DNA of 42,961 nucleotides from Symbiobacterium sp040797425 (GTDB lineage: Bacteria > Bacillota > Sulfobacillia > Symbiobacteriales > Symbiobacteriaceae): positions 1 through 42,961 of the forward strand of contig NZ_JBFNEH010000035.1 in the NCBI RefSeq assembly GCF_040797425.1, read 5' to 3'. Shown piece after piece: positions 23,961 to 32,462 of the stretch (position 1 is the first letter of the stretch; each line of letters begins with the position of its first letter). Under the pieces are notes generated by a model. The model did no database searches. It had not been told where the DNA came from and saw only the letters and a program-made list of their open reading frames with translations. Position numbers and translations under genes: made by a program.

Positions 23961-24551
23961 ATGCAGATCCAGGACATCTTCGGCGATCTGCCCAGCGTGG
24001 AGACGGAGCGGCTGGTCCTCAGGAAGGTCTCCCTGGACGACGTGGCCGACCAGTTCGCCTGGACGTCTGACCCGCTGGTGACCCAGTTCCTCACCTGGGG
24101 CCCCGAGCGGAGCCCGGCCGAGACCGAGCGCTCGATCCGCTACATCCTGAGCCTCTACGCGCAGGGCCAGGTGAGCCCCTGGGCGGTGGTGCTGAAGGAG
24201 ACGGGCCGGCAGATCGGCTCGTGCGGCTTCAACTGGTGGTCGCCCGTGCACCGGCGGGCGGAGATTTCGTACATGCTCAACCGCCACTACTGGGGCCGGG
24301 GCTTCGCCACCGAGGCGGTGGCCGCCGTCATCCGCTTCGGGTTTGAGCGGATGGACCTGAACCGCATCGAGGCGCTGGTCAGCCCCGCCAACCTGGCGTC
24401 CCGTCGGGTGCTGGAGAAGGTCGGCATGCGGCCGGAGGGGATCCTGCGGGAAGCGATCAACGTGAAAGGCGTCTTCGCCGACCACATCATGTACTCGCTG
24501 CTCCGGCGGGAGTGGGCGCAGGCGCAGGTCGCCAGGCGCGAGGAGGTGTGA
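23961..24551 (+). CDS. RimJ/RimL-type GNAT acetyltransferase heading the thrC-thrB operon
   Basis: A 196-residue GNAT of the ribosomal-protein-acetyltransferase type. It opens with VETERLVLRKVSLDDVADQF; motif A is ISYMLNRHYWGRGFATEAVA, and the C-terminal part has SPANLASRRVLEKVGMRPEG. It is a different subfamily member from the one at 19.2-19.8 kb (the two share only family-level likeness). ATG 23961 is preceded by GGAGG. Its stop is 3 bp before thrC, and the thrC ribosome-binding site (GGAGGTG) lies inside its last codons, so the genes are tightly coupled. Why an acetyltransferase belongs to a threonine operon is unknown. Confidence 0.85.
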   Translation: MQIQDIFGDLPSVETERLVLRKVSLDDVADQFAWTSDPLVTQFLTWGPERSPAETERSIRYILSLYAQGQVSPWAVVLKETGRQIGSCGFNWWSPVHRRAEISYMLNRHYWGRGFATEAVAAVIRFGFERMDLNRIEALVSPANLASRRVLEKVGMRPEGILREAINVKGVFADHIMYSLLRREWAQAQVARREEV

Positions 24552-24554
24552 GCG

Positions 24555-25730
24555 ATGGCCCCGTGGCCAGGTGTCATTCGGAAGTACCAACGGTTTCTAC
24601 CCGTCAGCGAAGCGACCCCCGTGGTGACGCTGCTGGAGGGCAACACCCCCCTGGTGCCCGCCCCGCGGCTGGGCGCTGAACTGGGGCTCGATCTCTACCT
24701 GAAGTTCGAGGGGATGAACCCCACCGGCTCGTTCAAGGACCGGGGCATGACCCTGGCGATGTCCAAGGCGGTGGAGGCCGGGGCGAAGGCGGTGATCTGT
24801 GCCTCCACCGGCAACACCAGCGCTTCGGCGGCGGCCTACGCCGCACGGGCGGGACTGCCCTGTTTCGTCGTCATCCCCGACGGTGCGGTGGCCATGGGGA
24901 AGCTGGCTCAGGCCTTGATGTACGGCGCCCGGACGATCCAGATCGAGGGTAACTTCGATGACGGCCTCCGCCTGGTGCGCCGTCTGGCCGCGGAGCACCC
25001 CGAGATCGCCCTGGTCAACTCGGTCAACCCGTACCGGCTGCAGGGGCAGAAGACCGCGGCCTTCGAGGTGGTGGACGCCCTGGGCGGCTACCCCGACTTC
25101 CTGGCGATCCCGGTGGGAAACGCCGGGAACATCACCGCCTACTGGATGGGCTTCAAGGAATACGCCGCCGCCGGCATGGGTGCCGTCGAATCGTGCAGCT
25201 GCAGCGGGGCACCGGCCGGCGCGGTGCTGCCCCGGATGCTGGGCATCCAGGCCGCCGGGGCCGCGCCCCTGGTGAACGGCGGCGAGGTGGACGACCCCCG
25301 GACGGTGGGAACCGCCATCAAGATCGGCCGGCCGGCCAGCCGGCAGGGTGCGGTGAACGCCGTGCGGGAGTCCGGCGGGGCGTTCTGGTCCGTCACCGAT
25401 GAGGAGATGCTGGCGGCCTACCGGCGGCTGGCGGCGACCGAGGGCGTCTTTGCCGAGCCGGCCTCCTGCGCCTCGGTCGCCGGGCTGATCAAGCTGGCTG
25501 CGAGCGGCTACTTCGAGGGGCGGGAGGACGCCCACGGTTTCGTGGAGGGCGCACCGGTGCCCGTGCCGAAGCACCGGCCGTTCACCGGCCGCGGGGGCCG
25601 TCCCCGGGTGGTGGCCGTGCTCACCGGCCACGGGCTGAAGGACCCCGACACGGCCATCCGGGTCTCGGCGGCGCCGGAGAAGCTGCCTGCCGACTACGGG
25701 CGGCTGGAGCGGCTGGTCCTCGGGGGCTGA
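24555..25730 (+). CDS. thrC: Threonine synthase
   Basis: A 391-residue PLP enzyme (fold type II) that converts O-phosphohomoserine to threonine. Marks are EGNTPLVPAPRLG, the PLP lysine in NPTGSFKDRGM (K at about 61), ASTGNTSASAAAYAARAG (phosphate cup start), VNSVNPYRLQGQKT, PVGNAGNITAYWMGF and AVLTGHGLKDP near the C-terminus. Two oddities: a Cys/Ser/Gly/Ala-rich stretch ESCSCSGAPAG where relatives have a shorter loop before MLGIQAAGAAP, and a 25-residue charged insert after ASGYFEGRE. It is followed by thrB after 7 bp, so the last two steps of threonine synthesis are made together. Confidence 0.95.
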   Translation: MAPWPGVIRKYQRFLPVSEATPVVTLLEGNTPLVPAPRLGAELGLDLYLKFEGMNPTGSFKDRGMTLAMSKAVEAGAKAVICASTGNTSASAAAYAARAGLPCFVVIPDGAVAMGKLAQALMYGARTIQIEGNFDDGLRLVRRLAAEHPEIALVNSVNPYRLQGQKTAAFEVVDALGGYPDFLAIPVGNAGNITAYWMGFKEYAAAGMGAVESCSCSGAPAGAVLPRMLGIQAAGAAPLVNGGEVDDPRTVGTAIKIGRPASRQGAVNAVRESGGAFWSVTDEEMLAAYRRLAATEGVFAEPASCASVAGLIKLAASGYFEGREDAHGFVEGAPVPVPKHRPFTGRGGRPRVVAVLTGHGLKDPDTAIRVSAAPEKLPADYGRLERLVLGG

Positions 25731-25737
25731 TTCGGCC

Positions 25738-26712
25738 ATGGTCCGGGTGAGCGTGCCGGCGACCAGCGCCAACCTGGGCTCGGGCTTCGACACCCTGGGC
25801 GTGGCGCTGGAGCTCCGCAACGTAATCGAGATGGACGAGACCGGCGTGGACGACGTGGTGATCGAGGTGGAGGGCGCCGGGGCCGGAGCCCTCGAGAAGC
25901 CCGACCAGAACCTGGTCTTCCAGGCCGCCCGCCGGGTTTTCGAGCGGCTGGGCTACGAGCCCAACGGGCTCCTGATCCGGGAGCAGGTGGCGATTCCGGT
26001 GGCCCGGGGAATGGGCTCCTCCGCTGCGGCCATCGTCGGCGGGCTGGTGGCGGCCAACGCCCTGGTCGCCCAGCGCACCGGCCAACCGGGGCTCTCCCGG
26101 GAGGAGCTGCTCCGGATGGCGGTGGCCATCGAGGGCCATCCGGACAACGTGACGCCGGCCCTGGTGGGCGGTTTTACGGTCTGCTGCATGGACCCGGAGA
26201 GGGGGCCGCTCTACCTGCGCTTCGACCCGCCCCGCTTGCTGCGGGCGGTGGTGGTGATGCCCGAGGTGCAGATCAAGGGGAAAAAGACCGAGCAGTCCCG
26301 GGGGGTGCTGCCGGCCGAGGTGCCCATGCGGGACGCCGTCTACAACCTGAACCGGGCGGCGCTGCTGGTCGCGGCGCTGGCCCAGCGGCGCACCGACCTC
26401 CTGGATGTGGCCATGCAGGACCGGCTGCACCAGCCCTACCGGGCGGCCCTGGTGCCCGGGATGCGCTCCGTCTTCGAGGCTGCCCGGGCGGCGGGAGCCC
26501 TGGGCGTGGCTCTCTCCGGGGCCGGGCCCAGCGTCATCGCCTTCGTGGCCGAGTCCGCCGAGCCGGTGGCTCTGGCGATGGAGGCCGCCTTCCAGTGGGC
26601 GGGCAGTGACGCCCGCTCGCTGATCGTGGACCTGGCCCGGGACGGGGCCCGGGTGCTTTCCGGGCCGGGGCGGGAGCACGAGCTGCTGGACCGGGCGCCG
26701 TACTGGGGTTGA
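25738..26712 (+). CDS. thrB: Homoserine kinase
   Basis: A 324-residue GHMP kinase that phosphorylates homoserine, supplying the substrate of ThrC. It starts VRVSVPATSANLGSGFDTLG; the ATP-binding glycine loop is PVARGMGSSAAAIVGGLVAA (about 84-103); VAIEGHPDNVTPALVGGFTV is the family motif 2; the C-terminal ALSGAGPSVIAFV closes the active site. ATG 25738 is 7 bp after the thrC stop. Length and order are normal. Confidence 0.95.
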   Translation: MVRVSVPATSANLGSGFDTLGVALELRNVIEMDETGVDDVVIEVEGAGAGALEKPDQNLVFQAARRVFERLGYEPNGLLIREQVAIPVARGMGSSAAAIVGGLVAANALVAQRTGQPGLSREELLRMAVAIEGHPDNVTPALVGGFTVCCMDPERGPLYLRFDPPRLLRAVVVMPEVQIKGKKTEQSRGVLPAEVPMRDAVYNLNRAALLVAALAQRRTDLLDVAMQDRLHQPYRAALVPGMRSVFEAARAAGALGVALSGAGPSVIAFVAESAEPVALAMEAAFQWAGSDARSLIVDLARDGARVLSGPGREHELLDRAPYWG

Positions 26713-26847
26713 GGCGGCGGCAGGCTGCCGGTGCCCCGGGGTGCGGCAGGCTCCGGCGGGGTGGTGCGCTGACCGGCAGCCGGGCCGGCTTCTACTACCA
26801 GGTGTGAAGATGGCTTCAGGCGATCCTGCCCCAGTTGGGTCCGCGCG

Positions 26848-26867
26848 GACCCTGCTGCGGCAGGGTC
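26848..26867 (+). terminator. Hairpin after thrB
   Basis: GACCCTGC (26848-26855) pairs with GCAGGGTC (26860-26867) over TGCG. It lies 136 bp after thrB and just before the next reading frame; the T-content after it is low. Confidence 0.4.
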
Positions 26868-26874
26868 GTCTGCG

Positions 26875-27375
26875 TTGTGGAGGGAGGGCGGCGACGGGCT
26901 GGAGGGCCTTCCGCTCGAGGAGCAGCTGCTCGACCTGGCGGCCTTCCTGAGCAAGGAAGCCGGCTACTTCGCAGCCCGGGCGCAGGCGTACTTCCACCTC
27001 GTCCGGGGCCGGCCGTGGGGCGGTTCCACGCTGCCGGAAGCGCTGCTGAAGGAGATGCGGCGGAGCCTGGCCTACTTCCTCGGGCACGTCATCATGGCCG
27101 TCAAGTACCTCGAGGCGGACGTGCTGGAGGAGTTCGTGGCGTGGAGCGAGGAGTTGGGCGGTGACCCTGCCCGAGGTGCCGTATCAGCCGCTGCCGGGGT
27201 ATCCGCCTTATCCGAAGGTCACTCGCCGGGCATGATGCCGCTGGGCCAGCGGGATGGAACGGGCCGCAGGTGGACCGGCCGGGGTGAGACGGGTCTACAC
27301 TTGGTGCACGACCAAAGCAAGAGTTCGTCTCAACTTACCAGAAAGGCTCGGATGAAATGCAGGCCCAATGCTTGA
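26875..27375 (+). CDS. Hypothetical protein, reliable only in its first two thirds
   Basis: From TTG 26875 the frame encodes a helical segment: LEEQLLDLAAFLSKEAGYFA, RAQAYFHLVRGRPWGGST, LLKEMRRSLAYFLGHVIMAV and LEADVLEEFVAWSEELGG (to about base 27160). This has the heptad pattern and composition of a real protein. After that point the frame turns into Gly/Arg/Ser-rich sequence that looks non-coding and runs into the repeat region. A GAGGAG site and GTG at 27161 in another frame suggest that the true gene ends, or is shifted, near there. I recognise no family and see no ribosome-binding site at the start. Confidence 0.4.
   Translation: MWREGGDGLEGLPLEEQLLDLAAFLSKEAGYFAARAQAYFHLVRGRPWGGSTLPEALLKEMRRSLAYFLGHVIMAVKYLEADVLEEFVAWSEELGGDPARGAVSAAAGVSALSEGHSPGMMPLGQRDGTGRRWTGRGETGLHLVHDQSKSSSQLTRKARMKCRPNA
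27161..27235 (+). CDS. 24-residue Pro/Tyr-rich peptide
   Basis: GTG 27161 is preceded by GAGGAG (27148-27153) with 7-nt spacing and opens a 24-codon frame ending at TGA 27233. The product contains VPYQPLPGYPPYPK and a basic end. Pro/Tyr-rich short peptides of this sort occur in spore coats. It overlaps the tail of the preceding frame, so it may be a coupled small gene or just chance. Confidence 0.3.
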   Translation: MTLPEVPYQPLPGYPPYPKVTRRA

Positions 27376-27393
27376 AGCATCAAGGGTCGTAAC
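27341..27393 (+). repeat. Partial, degenerate copy of the 107-bp repeat
   Basis: GAAAGGCTCGG (27341-27351) and TGAAGCATCAAGGGT (27373-27387) followed by CGTAAC match parts of the two full units downstream in the same order, with a deletion between them. Confidence 0.55.
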
Positions 27394-27400
27394 CCGTCCT

Positions 27401-27507
27401 CCACGTGGCCGGAAAGGCTCGGCGGCAACTCCGAGTACGATGGTTGAAGCATCAAGGGTAACGAAATGAGCCACGGCCGATGTGGTGCGTGGTTCAAATC
27501 GTTACCG
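27401..27507 (+). repeat. 107-bp direct repeat, unit 1, with inverted repeat
   Basis: The unit begins CCACGTGGCCGGAAAGG and ends CGTTACCG. Its second half (27457-27506) is a 19-bp inverted repeat around a 12-nt loop, GGTAACGAAATGAGCCACG against CGTGGTTCAAATCGTTACC, with three mismatches. The other copy lies 182 bp downstream. Confidence 0.85.
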
Positions 27508-27582
27508 TTCGGCCCGGGTGGAGGGTTGTTGCGGCACTTGACGATGACTGGGAGGAGGGCCCCGGACGGCCTAACCTGTTCC

Positions 27583-27689
27583 CCACGTGGCCGGAAAGGC
27601 TCGGCGGCAACTCCGAGTACGATGGTGGAAGCATCAAGGGTAACGACATGAGCCACGACCGATGTGGCGCGTGGCTCATTTCGTTACCG
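27583..27689 (+). repeat. 107-bp direct repeat, unit 2, with near-perfect inverted repeat
   Basis: It differs from unit 1 at only a few positions. Its inverted repeat (27639-27688) has a single mismatch over 19 bp. It ends about 50 bp before the end of the converging transglutaminase-like gene, so it could act as a terminator, a processing site or a mobile miniature repeat. Confidence 0.85.
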
Positions 27690-27742
27690 ATGGGCCGGGA
27701 GTGAGGGCGAGCGGGTCGGACCACGTGATCGCCACGGCGACA

Positions 27743-30019
27743 CTACCGCCTCCCCCGCCACCTGAGCCGCCGCCACAGGTAGGTGCGCCAGCCGAACTGG
27801 TCCAGCAGCACCTCCTTGGCCCGCCGCCAGAAGGCGCGGGCCCGCTTCGCGTCGGCGGCGAGCACGGGCCGGCCGGGCGGGCCGTAGCGGGCGGCGCTGT
27901 AGTCGGCGGCGGCCCGGACGGCGACCTCTCCCAGCGGCGGCAGCGCCGTGGCCAGGGTGCGGGCGTACTCCGCGGGCGTCTGATCGGGCCGGCGCGCCAG
28001 ACCGAACCGGCCCAGCAGGTCGCCGGTTTTCTCCCAGGCCTCCTGCACCACCGAGCGGGCGTCCCGGTAGCGGAAGCGCTCCTGCGCCTGGAGGGCCAGG
28101 GCTGCGGCCAGGGCGAGGAGAACCGGCGGCGCGAGGACTGCCGCGTATCGAGGCCACCTGCGCCACCGGTCTGCGGGCGCAGCGGCCGTGCCGCCGCCGG
28201 AGTCCGGCAGGTCGCCCGTCTGCGGCGACTCCTCGGCCTGCGGCGACGCCGGGGTGGGGATCAGCGCCGGCTCCGCCGTCTCCACCGGCTCTTCTTCCAT
28301 TGGCTCCTCATTCCCGATGAGGGTCAGCGGGGCGCTGCGGGCGATCACCGGCAGGTCCGCCCGCGGGGTGGGGTCGAAGGTCACCCAGCCGTAGCCGGGG
28401 AAGTAGGCTTCCACCCAGGCGTGGGCCTGGGTATTGCGGACCTCGTAGACGTATCGGCCCCGCGCATCGAGGGTGAACGGGGTCGAGGCCGGGATGGCGT
28501 AGCCCTCCACGAACCGGGCCGGGATGCCCAGCTCCCGCAGCATGACCACCATGGCAGAGGCGTGGTAGACGCAGTAGCCCTGCTGCGCGCTGAAGAGGAA
28601 GAAGTCCACGAAGTCCCGGTCCGCGGGCGTGGGCGGCGGGGTGAGCGTGTAGGGAATCTGGCGCAGGAAGGACTCGATGGCCACCGCCTGGTCGAAGGGG
28701 TGCGCCTCGCCCTCCGTCACGCTTCGGGCCAGGTCCCCGATCCGGCGGGGCAGGTCTTCGGGGAGTTGCAGGTAGCGGGCCATGCCCAGCCCCGGCACAC
28801 CATCGGTGGCCCGGATCTGGTCGCTGCTGTACTGCGGAACCCGGGCGGAGACGGTGTATGTCGCACCCCGGACGATGGGCTGCAGGGCCTCGAGGTTGGC
28901 CTCGACGTCGGCCGTGTACCCGCTGAGGCCGTCCACCCGGGTGGTCTCCAGCACGTGGAAGATGGTGCGGCCGAAGTTGAGGACCGGCGTTACCTCCACC
29001 GTCAGGCTTCGCCAGCGTGTCTCGGGCCCCATCAGGGAGGGTAGCAGGCTGTCGTCGCTCAGGGTGAAGGACAGGGAATCGCCGGGCTCCCAGGTGGAGC
29101 CCGTATAGGTGGGGAGGATGGCCCCGCGCAGGTAGAGCGTCCCGGTCAGGGGGCCGCTCACCGCCACCCGGAGGGCCACCCGGTCGTCCGGCCGCACCGC
29201 ACCGCCCAGCCGCCCCAGGTCCGGCGCAAAGCCGGTAGCGGCCAGCGAGAAGCTGCTGAAGCTCTCCACTCCGCCGCCCCGGAACTGGCGCAGGGCGGGC
29301 ACCGCATCCTGGATCCGCTGCCCCAGTTCGCCCAGGCTCACCGGCGCGAAATGGCTGGGCAGCAGGGTCGCCACCAAGGCCACCGCAGGCATCCCGACCA
29401 GCGCCGGAGCCAGCCCGGGGCGGCGCTCCCCGTGCCGGCCCTCCGACCGCCATCGGGCGTCCCGCACGGCCGCCTGCCCCACCGCCCAGAGCATCAGCGC
29501 CAGAACCAGGTAGGCCTGGAAGTAGATCAGCGACGGCTGGTAGTACCAGCCCCACTGGGTGCCGAACAGGAGGAGACCGAGGCCGATGGTCCAGAACGCG
29601 CGCCCCCGGCCCAGGGTCTCCGCGGCGATCAGCAGGCCGGCGCCGACCCCGGCGAGGACGACGAGGACGAACCCCAATTCGTAGTCGAAACTGGCGGCGA
29701 GGTTCCCGGCCGCGAGCTCGGCCAGCAGCGCCCTCCCCTCGGCTGTCACGTGGGCCAGCCACCAGCGCCAGATCGGGTCCCGCCGGACCAGGTAGGCGGA
29801 GGCCGCCGCGGCAACGGCCGTGCAGACAAGCCAGGTCCGCCGGCTGCGCCACCAGAGCCAGCCGTAGAGTGCGCTGAAGCCGGCCAGGAGCAGGATCCAC
29901 GACCCCGGCAGCGGGACGCGCCAGAAGCTGGCCAGCGAGTGGACCGCCAGGGTGACCAGGAGGAGCGTGAAGAGCACGACGGTCAGCTGATAGCCCGCGG
30001 ATGGACGCGCGGCGGCCAC
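27743..30019 (-). CDS. Transglutaminase-like membrane protein (TgpA / DUF3488-DUF4129 type)
   Basis: A 758-residue membrane protein. Six to seven N-terminal helices (about 10-210) precede an extracytoplasmic transglutaminase-like domain. The Cys-His-Asp triad is visible: C in QQGYCVYHASAMVVMLRELG (about 480), H in NTQAHAWVEAYFPGYGW (about 531) and D in VTFDPTPRAD (about 547). After a Glu/Pro-rich linker, one more helix (about 630-650) leads to a DUF4129-like tail with QTPAEYARTL. The usual partners DUF58 and MoxR are directly upstream, and the start GTG 30019 overlaps the DUF58 gene by 37 bp. The family is linked to cell-envelope protein crosslinking or proteolysis; the substrate is unknown. 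Confidence 0.9.
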   Translation of the reverse strand: MAAARPSAGYQLTVVLFTLLLVTLAVHSLASFWRVPLPGSWILLLAGFSALYGWLWWRSRRTWLVCTAVAAAASAYLVRRDPIWRWWLAHVTAEGRALLAELAAGNLAASFDYELGFVLVVLAGVGAGLLIAAETLGRGRAFWTIGLGLLLFGTQWGWYYQPSLIYFQAYLVLALMLWAVGQAAVRDARWRSEGRHGERRPGLAPALVGMPAVALVATLLPSHFAPVSLGELGQRIQDAVPALRQFRGGGVESFSSFSLAATGFAPDLGRLGGAVRPDDRVALRVAVSGPLTGTLYLRGAILPTYTGSTWEPGDSLSFTLSDDSLLPSLMGPETRWRSLTVEVTPVLNFGRTIFHVLETTRVDGLSGYTADVEANLEALQPIVRGATYTVSARVPQYSSDQIRATDGVPGLGMARYLQLPEDLPRRIGDLARSVTEGEAHPFDQAVAIESFLRQIPYTLTPPPTPADRDFVDFFLFSAQQGYCVYHASAMVVMLRELGIPARFVEGYAIPASTPFTLDARGRYVYEVRNTQAHAWVEAYFPGYGWVTFDPTPRADLPVIARSAPLTLIGNEEPMEEEPVETAEPALIPTPASPQAEESPQTGDLPDSGGGTAAAPADRWRRWPRYAAVLAPPVLLALAAALALQAQERFRYRDARSVVQEAWEKTGDLLGRFGLARRPDQTPAEYARTLATALPPLGEVAVRAAADYSAARYGPPGRPVLAADAKRARAFWRRAKEVLLDQFGWRTYLWRRLRWRGRR

Positions 30020-31311
30020 GGCGACACCCCCTCCCCGGTGTGAACCCGCAGGGCGGCGAGCCGGCTGAGGTCGGCCCCGGCCGGCACCACGTATACCGGC
30101 ACCCGGCTGAGGGCGAGCATGTCCACCAGCCGGGCCGCTGTCGCACCCACCGTGGCGTCCGGATCTGCCGTGCTCCCCGGGTTGCCGTCCGCCGGGGTGA
30201 GCCGGCCCGCGAAGGTGGCCGCATCCAGGAGGACGAGCATCACGCGGTGGCTCGACCGCAGGCGCAGGAGCAGGTGGGCGAGCCGCTGGTTCAGCCGGGG
30301 GGTGATCACCACCACCGTGGCCCGGTGAGCCAGGTGTGCTGCCTCGGCCTCCACCAGCTGATCGACCGGCACGTTGCCGACGGCCTCCACCTGGGCCAGC
30401 ACCTCCATGATCTCACGGAAGGTGCGGTCGCTGCCGCCGGGGCTCACCGCGAAGCGCTCCTGACCCACGCAGAAGAGGCCGGCCTCCATCTTGCGGCGCA
30501 GAGCCAGGGCGGCGAGCGAGGCGGCGATCTCCACCGCAGTCTCCGCCGTTTCGGCGCCGCCGGACGCGGTGCCGTCTACGTGAACGCTGCGGTGCAGGTC
30601 GAGGAAAAGCACCAGCTGTGTGGTGGCGCTCAGCCCGTACTGGCGGGTCATCAGGGTGCCGGTGCGCGCCGTGGTGGGCCAGTGGATGTGACGCGGGTTG
30701 TCGCCCGGCACATAGCGGCGGATCTCGGCGTGATCGGAAGGATCCTCGAAGGCCCGGTCGCGGGTGCGCACCGGGCCGAAGGGCAGGGCCAGCAGGAGGG
30801 ACAGGTCGTCGAGGGGATGCACCCGGGGGTAGATCGTGACGGGCGCCTCCGAACGGACCTGGATCTCCCGCACAAAGAGCCCCAGCGGGTCGCCGGTCCG
30901 GACGCGGATGGGGCCCACGGGGCAGCGCCCCCGCCGGCGGGCGGTGAACTGCACCGTCGCCTGGCGGCGGCTCCGGGGTGGCAGGGCGGTGCCCATGCGG
31001 GGCCGGTCGCTGGCCATGAGGCGCGGCGGGGTCTCGTCGTCGACCTCGAGCCAGGGCACGGGCAGCCAGCTCCAGTTCTCCAGGCGCAGCGCTGCCGCGA
31101 TGGTCTCGCCCACCTGGACCTGGTGCCGGTCGACGGTGAGCAGCCCGGCGACCCGACGGGAGGCGTACAGGGTGGCGAGCCAGGAGCCGATCCAGACCAT
31201 CCCGGTGGTGTAGAGCAGGAAGTACGGCAGCTCGCCGCCGCCCAGTCGGGCGACGGCGAAGGCGACCAGGATCAGCGCCGGCAGCCGCCAGTCACGCCTG
31301 CCGTGCCGCAT
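29983..31311 (-). CDS. DUF58 domain protein
   Basis: A 442-residue protein with two N-terminal membrane helices (about 11-50), a beta-rich middle (LTVDRHQVQVGETIAAALRL) and a DUF58 domain with the signature DPSDHAEIRRYVPGDNPRHI followed by HWPTTARTGTLMTRQYG. The C-terminal VWA-like fold holds QLVLFLDLHRS, where the metal-site motif DxSxS is degenerate (DLHRS). It lies between moxR (20-bp overlap) and the transglutaminase-like gene (37-bp overlap), a conserved trio in bacteria. MoxR-type ATPases and DUF58 proteins act together as chaperone-like maturation systems. Confidence 0.9.
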   Translation of the reverse strand: MRHGRRDWRLPALILVAFAVARLGGGELPYFLLYTTGMVWIGSWLATLYASRRVAGLLTVDRHQVQVGETIAAALRLENWSWLPVPWLEVDDETPPRLMASDRPRMGTALPPRSRRQATVQFTARRRGRCPVGPIRVRTGDPLGLFVREIQVRSEAPVTIYPRVHPLDDLSLLLALPFGPVRTRDRAFEDPSDHAEIRRYVPGDNPRHIHWPTTARTGTLMTRQYGLSATTQLVLFLDLHRSVHVDGTASGGAETAETAVEIAASLAALALRRKMEAGLFCVGQERFAVSPGGSDRTFREIMEVLAQVEAVGNVPVDQLVEAEAAHLAHRATVVVITPRLNQRLAHLLLRLRSSHRVMLVLLDAATFAGRLTPADGNPGSTADPDATVGATAARLVDMLALSRVPVYVVPAGADLSRLAALRVHTGEGVSPWPPRVHPRAIS

Positions 31312-32251
31312 GGCTCTTCACCCCCGTCGGGACCGGTACCTGGGTGAGCACCTCGGCGATCAGCTCCTCCGCCCCGGTCCCGCGCACCTGCGCCTCGGGC
31401 CGAAGGATCACCCGGTGTGCCAGGACCAGCGGGGCCATCTCCTTCACATCGTCGGGGGTGACGTACTCCCGGCCGCGGATCAGCGCGATGGCCTGGCTCG
31501 TGCGATACAGGGCGATGGAGCCACGGGGCGAGGCGCCCAGGTAAGCGTCGCGGTGTTCGCGGGTGGCCTGGACGAGGCGCACCACGTACTCCAGCACGGC
31601 CTCGTCCACATGAACGCTGCGCGCCGCCTGCTGCAGCCGGAGCACCTCGTCGGCCGTGAGCACCTGCTCCAGCTCCTCCAGCGGCGGCTGCTTCGCCCGC
31701 TCCACCACGAGCATCTCTTCGCGGAGGGTGGGGTACCCCAGGCGCAGCTTCAGCAGGAAGCGGTCCAGCTGCGCCTCGGGCAGGGGGAAGGTGCCCTCGT
31801 ACTCGATGGGGTTCTGCGTGGCCAGCACCAGGAACGGTCGGGGCAGGCGCCGGGTGACGCCGTCGATGGTCACCTGCCCTTCCTCCATGCACTCCAGCAG
31901 CGCAGACTGAGTCTTGGGCGAGGTGCGGTTGATCTCGTCGGCCAGCACGATCTGGCTCATGATGGGCCCGGGCCGGAACTCGAACTCGCCGGTCTTCTGG
32001 TTGTAGACGGAGACGCCCGTCACGTCGGAAGGGAGCAGGTCGGGGGTGAACTGGATGCGGCGGAAGTCGCAGCCGAGGGAGCGGGCCAGGCTGCGCACCA
32101 GGGTGGTCTTGCCCACCCCCGGCACGTCCTCGATGAGCACGTGGCCCTGGCAGAGCAGGGCGGCCAGCACGTACTGAATCTCCCGCTGCTTGCCGACCAC
32201 GGCGCGCTCGATGTTCTGCATCACCCGGGTCAGGGCTTCGTGAATGCGCAA
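31292..32251 (-). CDS. MoxR-family AAA+ ATPase
   Basis: A 319-residue AAA+ ATPase of the MoxR family. Walker A is EDVPGVGKTTLVRSLA (about 40-55), Walker B is VLADEINRTSPKTQSALLEC (about 99-118), sensor 1 is LVLATQNPIEYEGTFPLPEA and the arginine-finger region is QLDRFLLKLRLGYP. The C-terminal lid holds GASPRGSIALYRTSQAIAL. TTG 32251 is chosen because it begins at the family's usual first helix (LRIHEALTRVMQNIERAVVGK) and GGAGGT lies 11 nt upstream. It heads the moxR-DUF58-transglutaminase operon and is divergent from the TlpA-like gene. Confidence 0.9.
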   Translation of the reverse strand: MRIHEALTRVMQNIERAVVGKQREIQYVLAALLCQGHVLIEDVPGVGKTTLVRSLARSLGCDFRRIQFTPDLLPSDVTGVSVYNQKTGEFEFRPGPIMSQIVLADEINRTSPKTQSALLECMEEGQVTIDGVTRRLPRPFLVLATQNPIEYEGTFPLPEAQLDRFLLKLRLGYPTLREEMLVVERAKQPPLEELEQVLTADEVLRLQQAARSVHVDEAVLEYVVRLVQATREHRDAYLGASPRGSIALYRTSQAIALIRGREYVTPDDVKEMAPLVLAHRVILRPEAQVRGTGAEELIAEVLTQVPVPTGVKSHAARQA

Positions 32252-32462
32252 GTCCGTGCCACACCTCCGGCAGCGTCCATGGGCCGGCCCGGGGCCGGCC
32301 GCGGGGCTGGATAAAATCACCTATCTTCTGAGACGGCGGAAAAGACAAATATGTTCTGCGGAATCCCCCGGTTTCCACCGGGGTGGGAGCCGCACGGCTT
32401 ATGCTATACTTACCTTCAGAGTCCGCAGAATGGGGTGCTTTCCGGTGCGTGAGGGGCTGACA

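Noticed and set aside
27401..27689. The repeats as a CRISPR array
   Set aside because: Only two full units of 107 bp with a 75-bp interval; no short regular repeats, spacers or cas genes.
27401..27689. The repeats as an insertion sequence
   Set aside because: No transposase frame lies between or beside the units.
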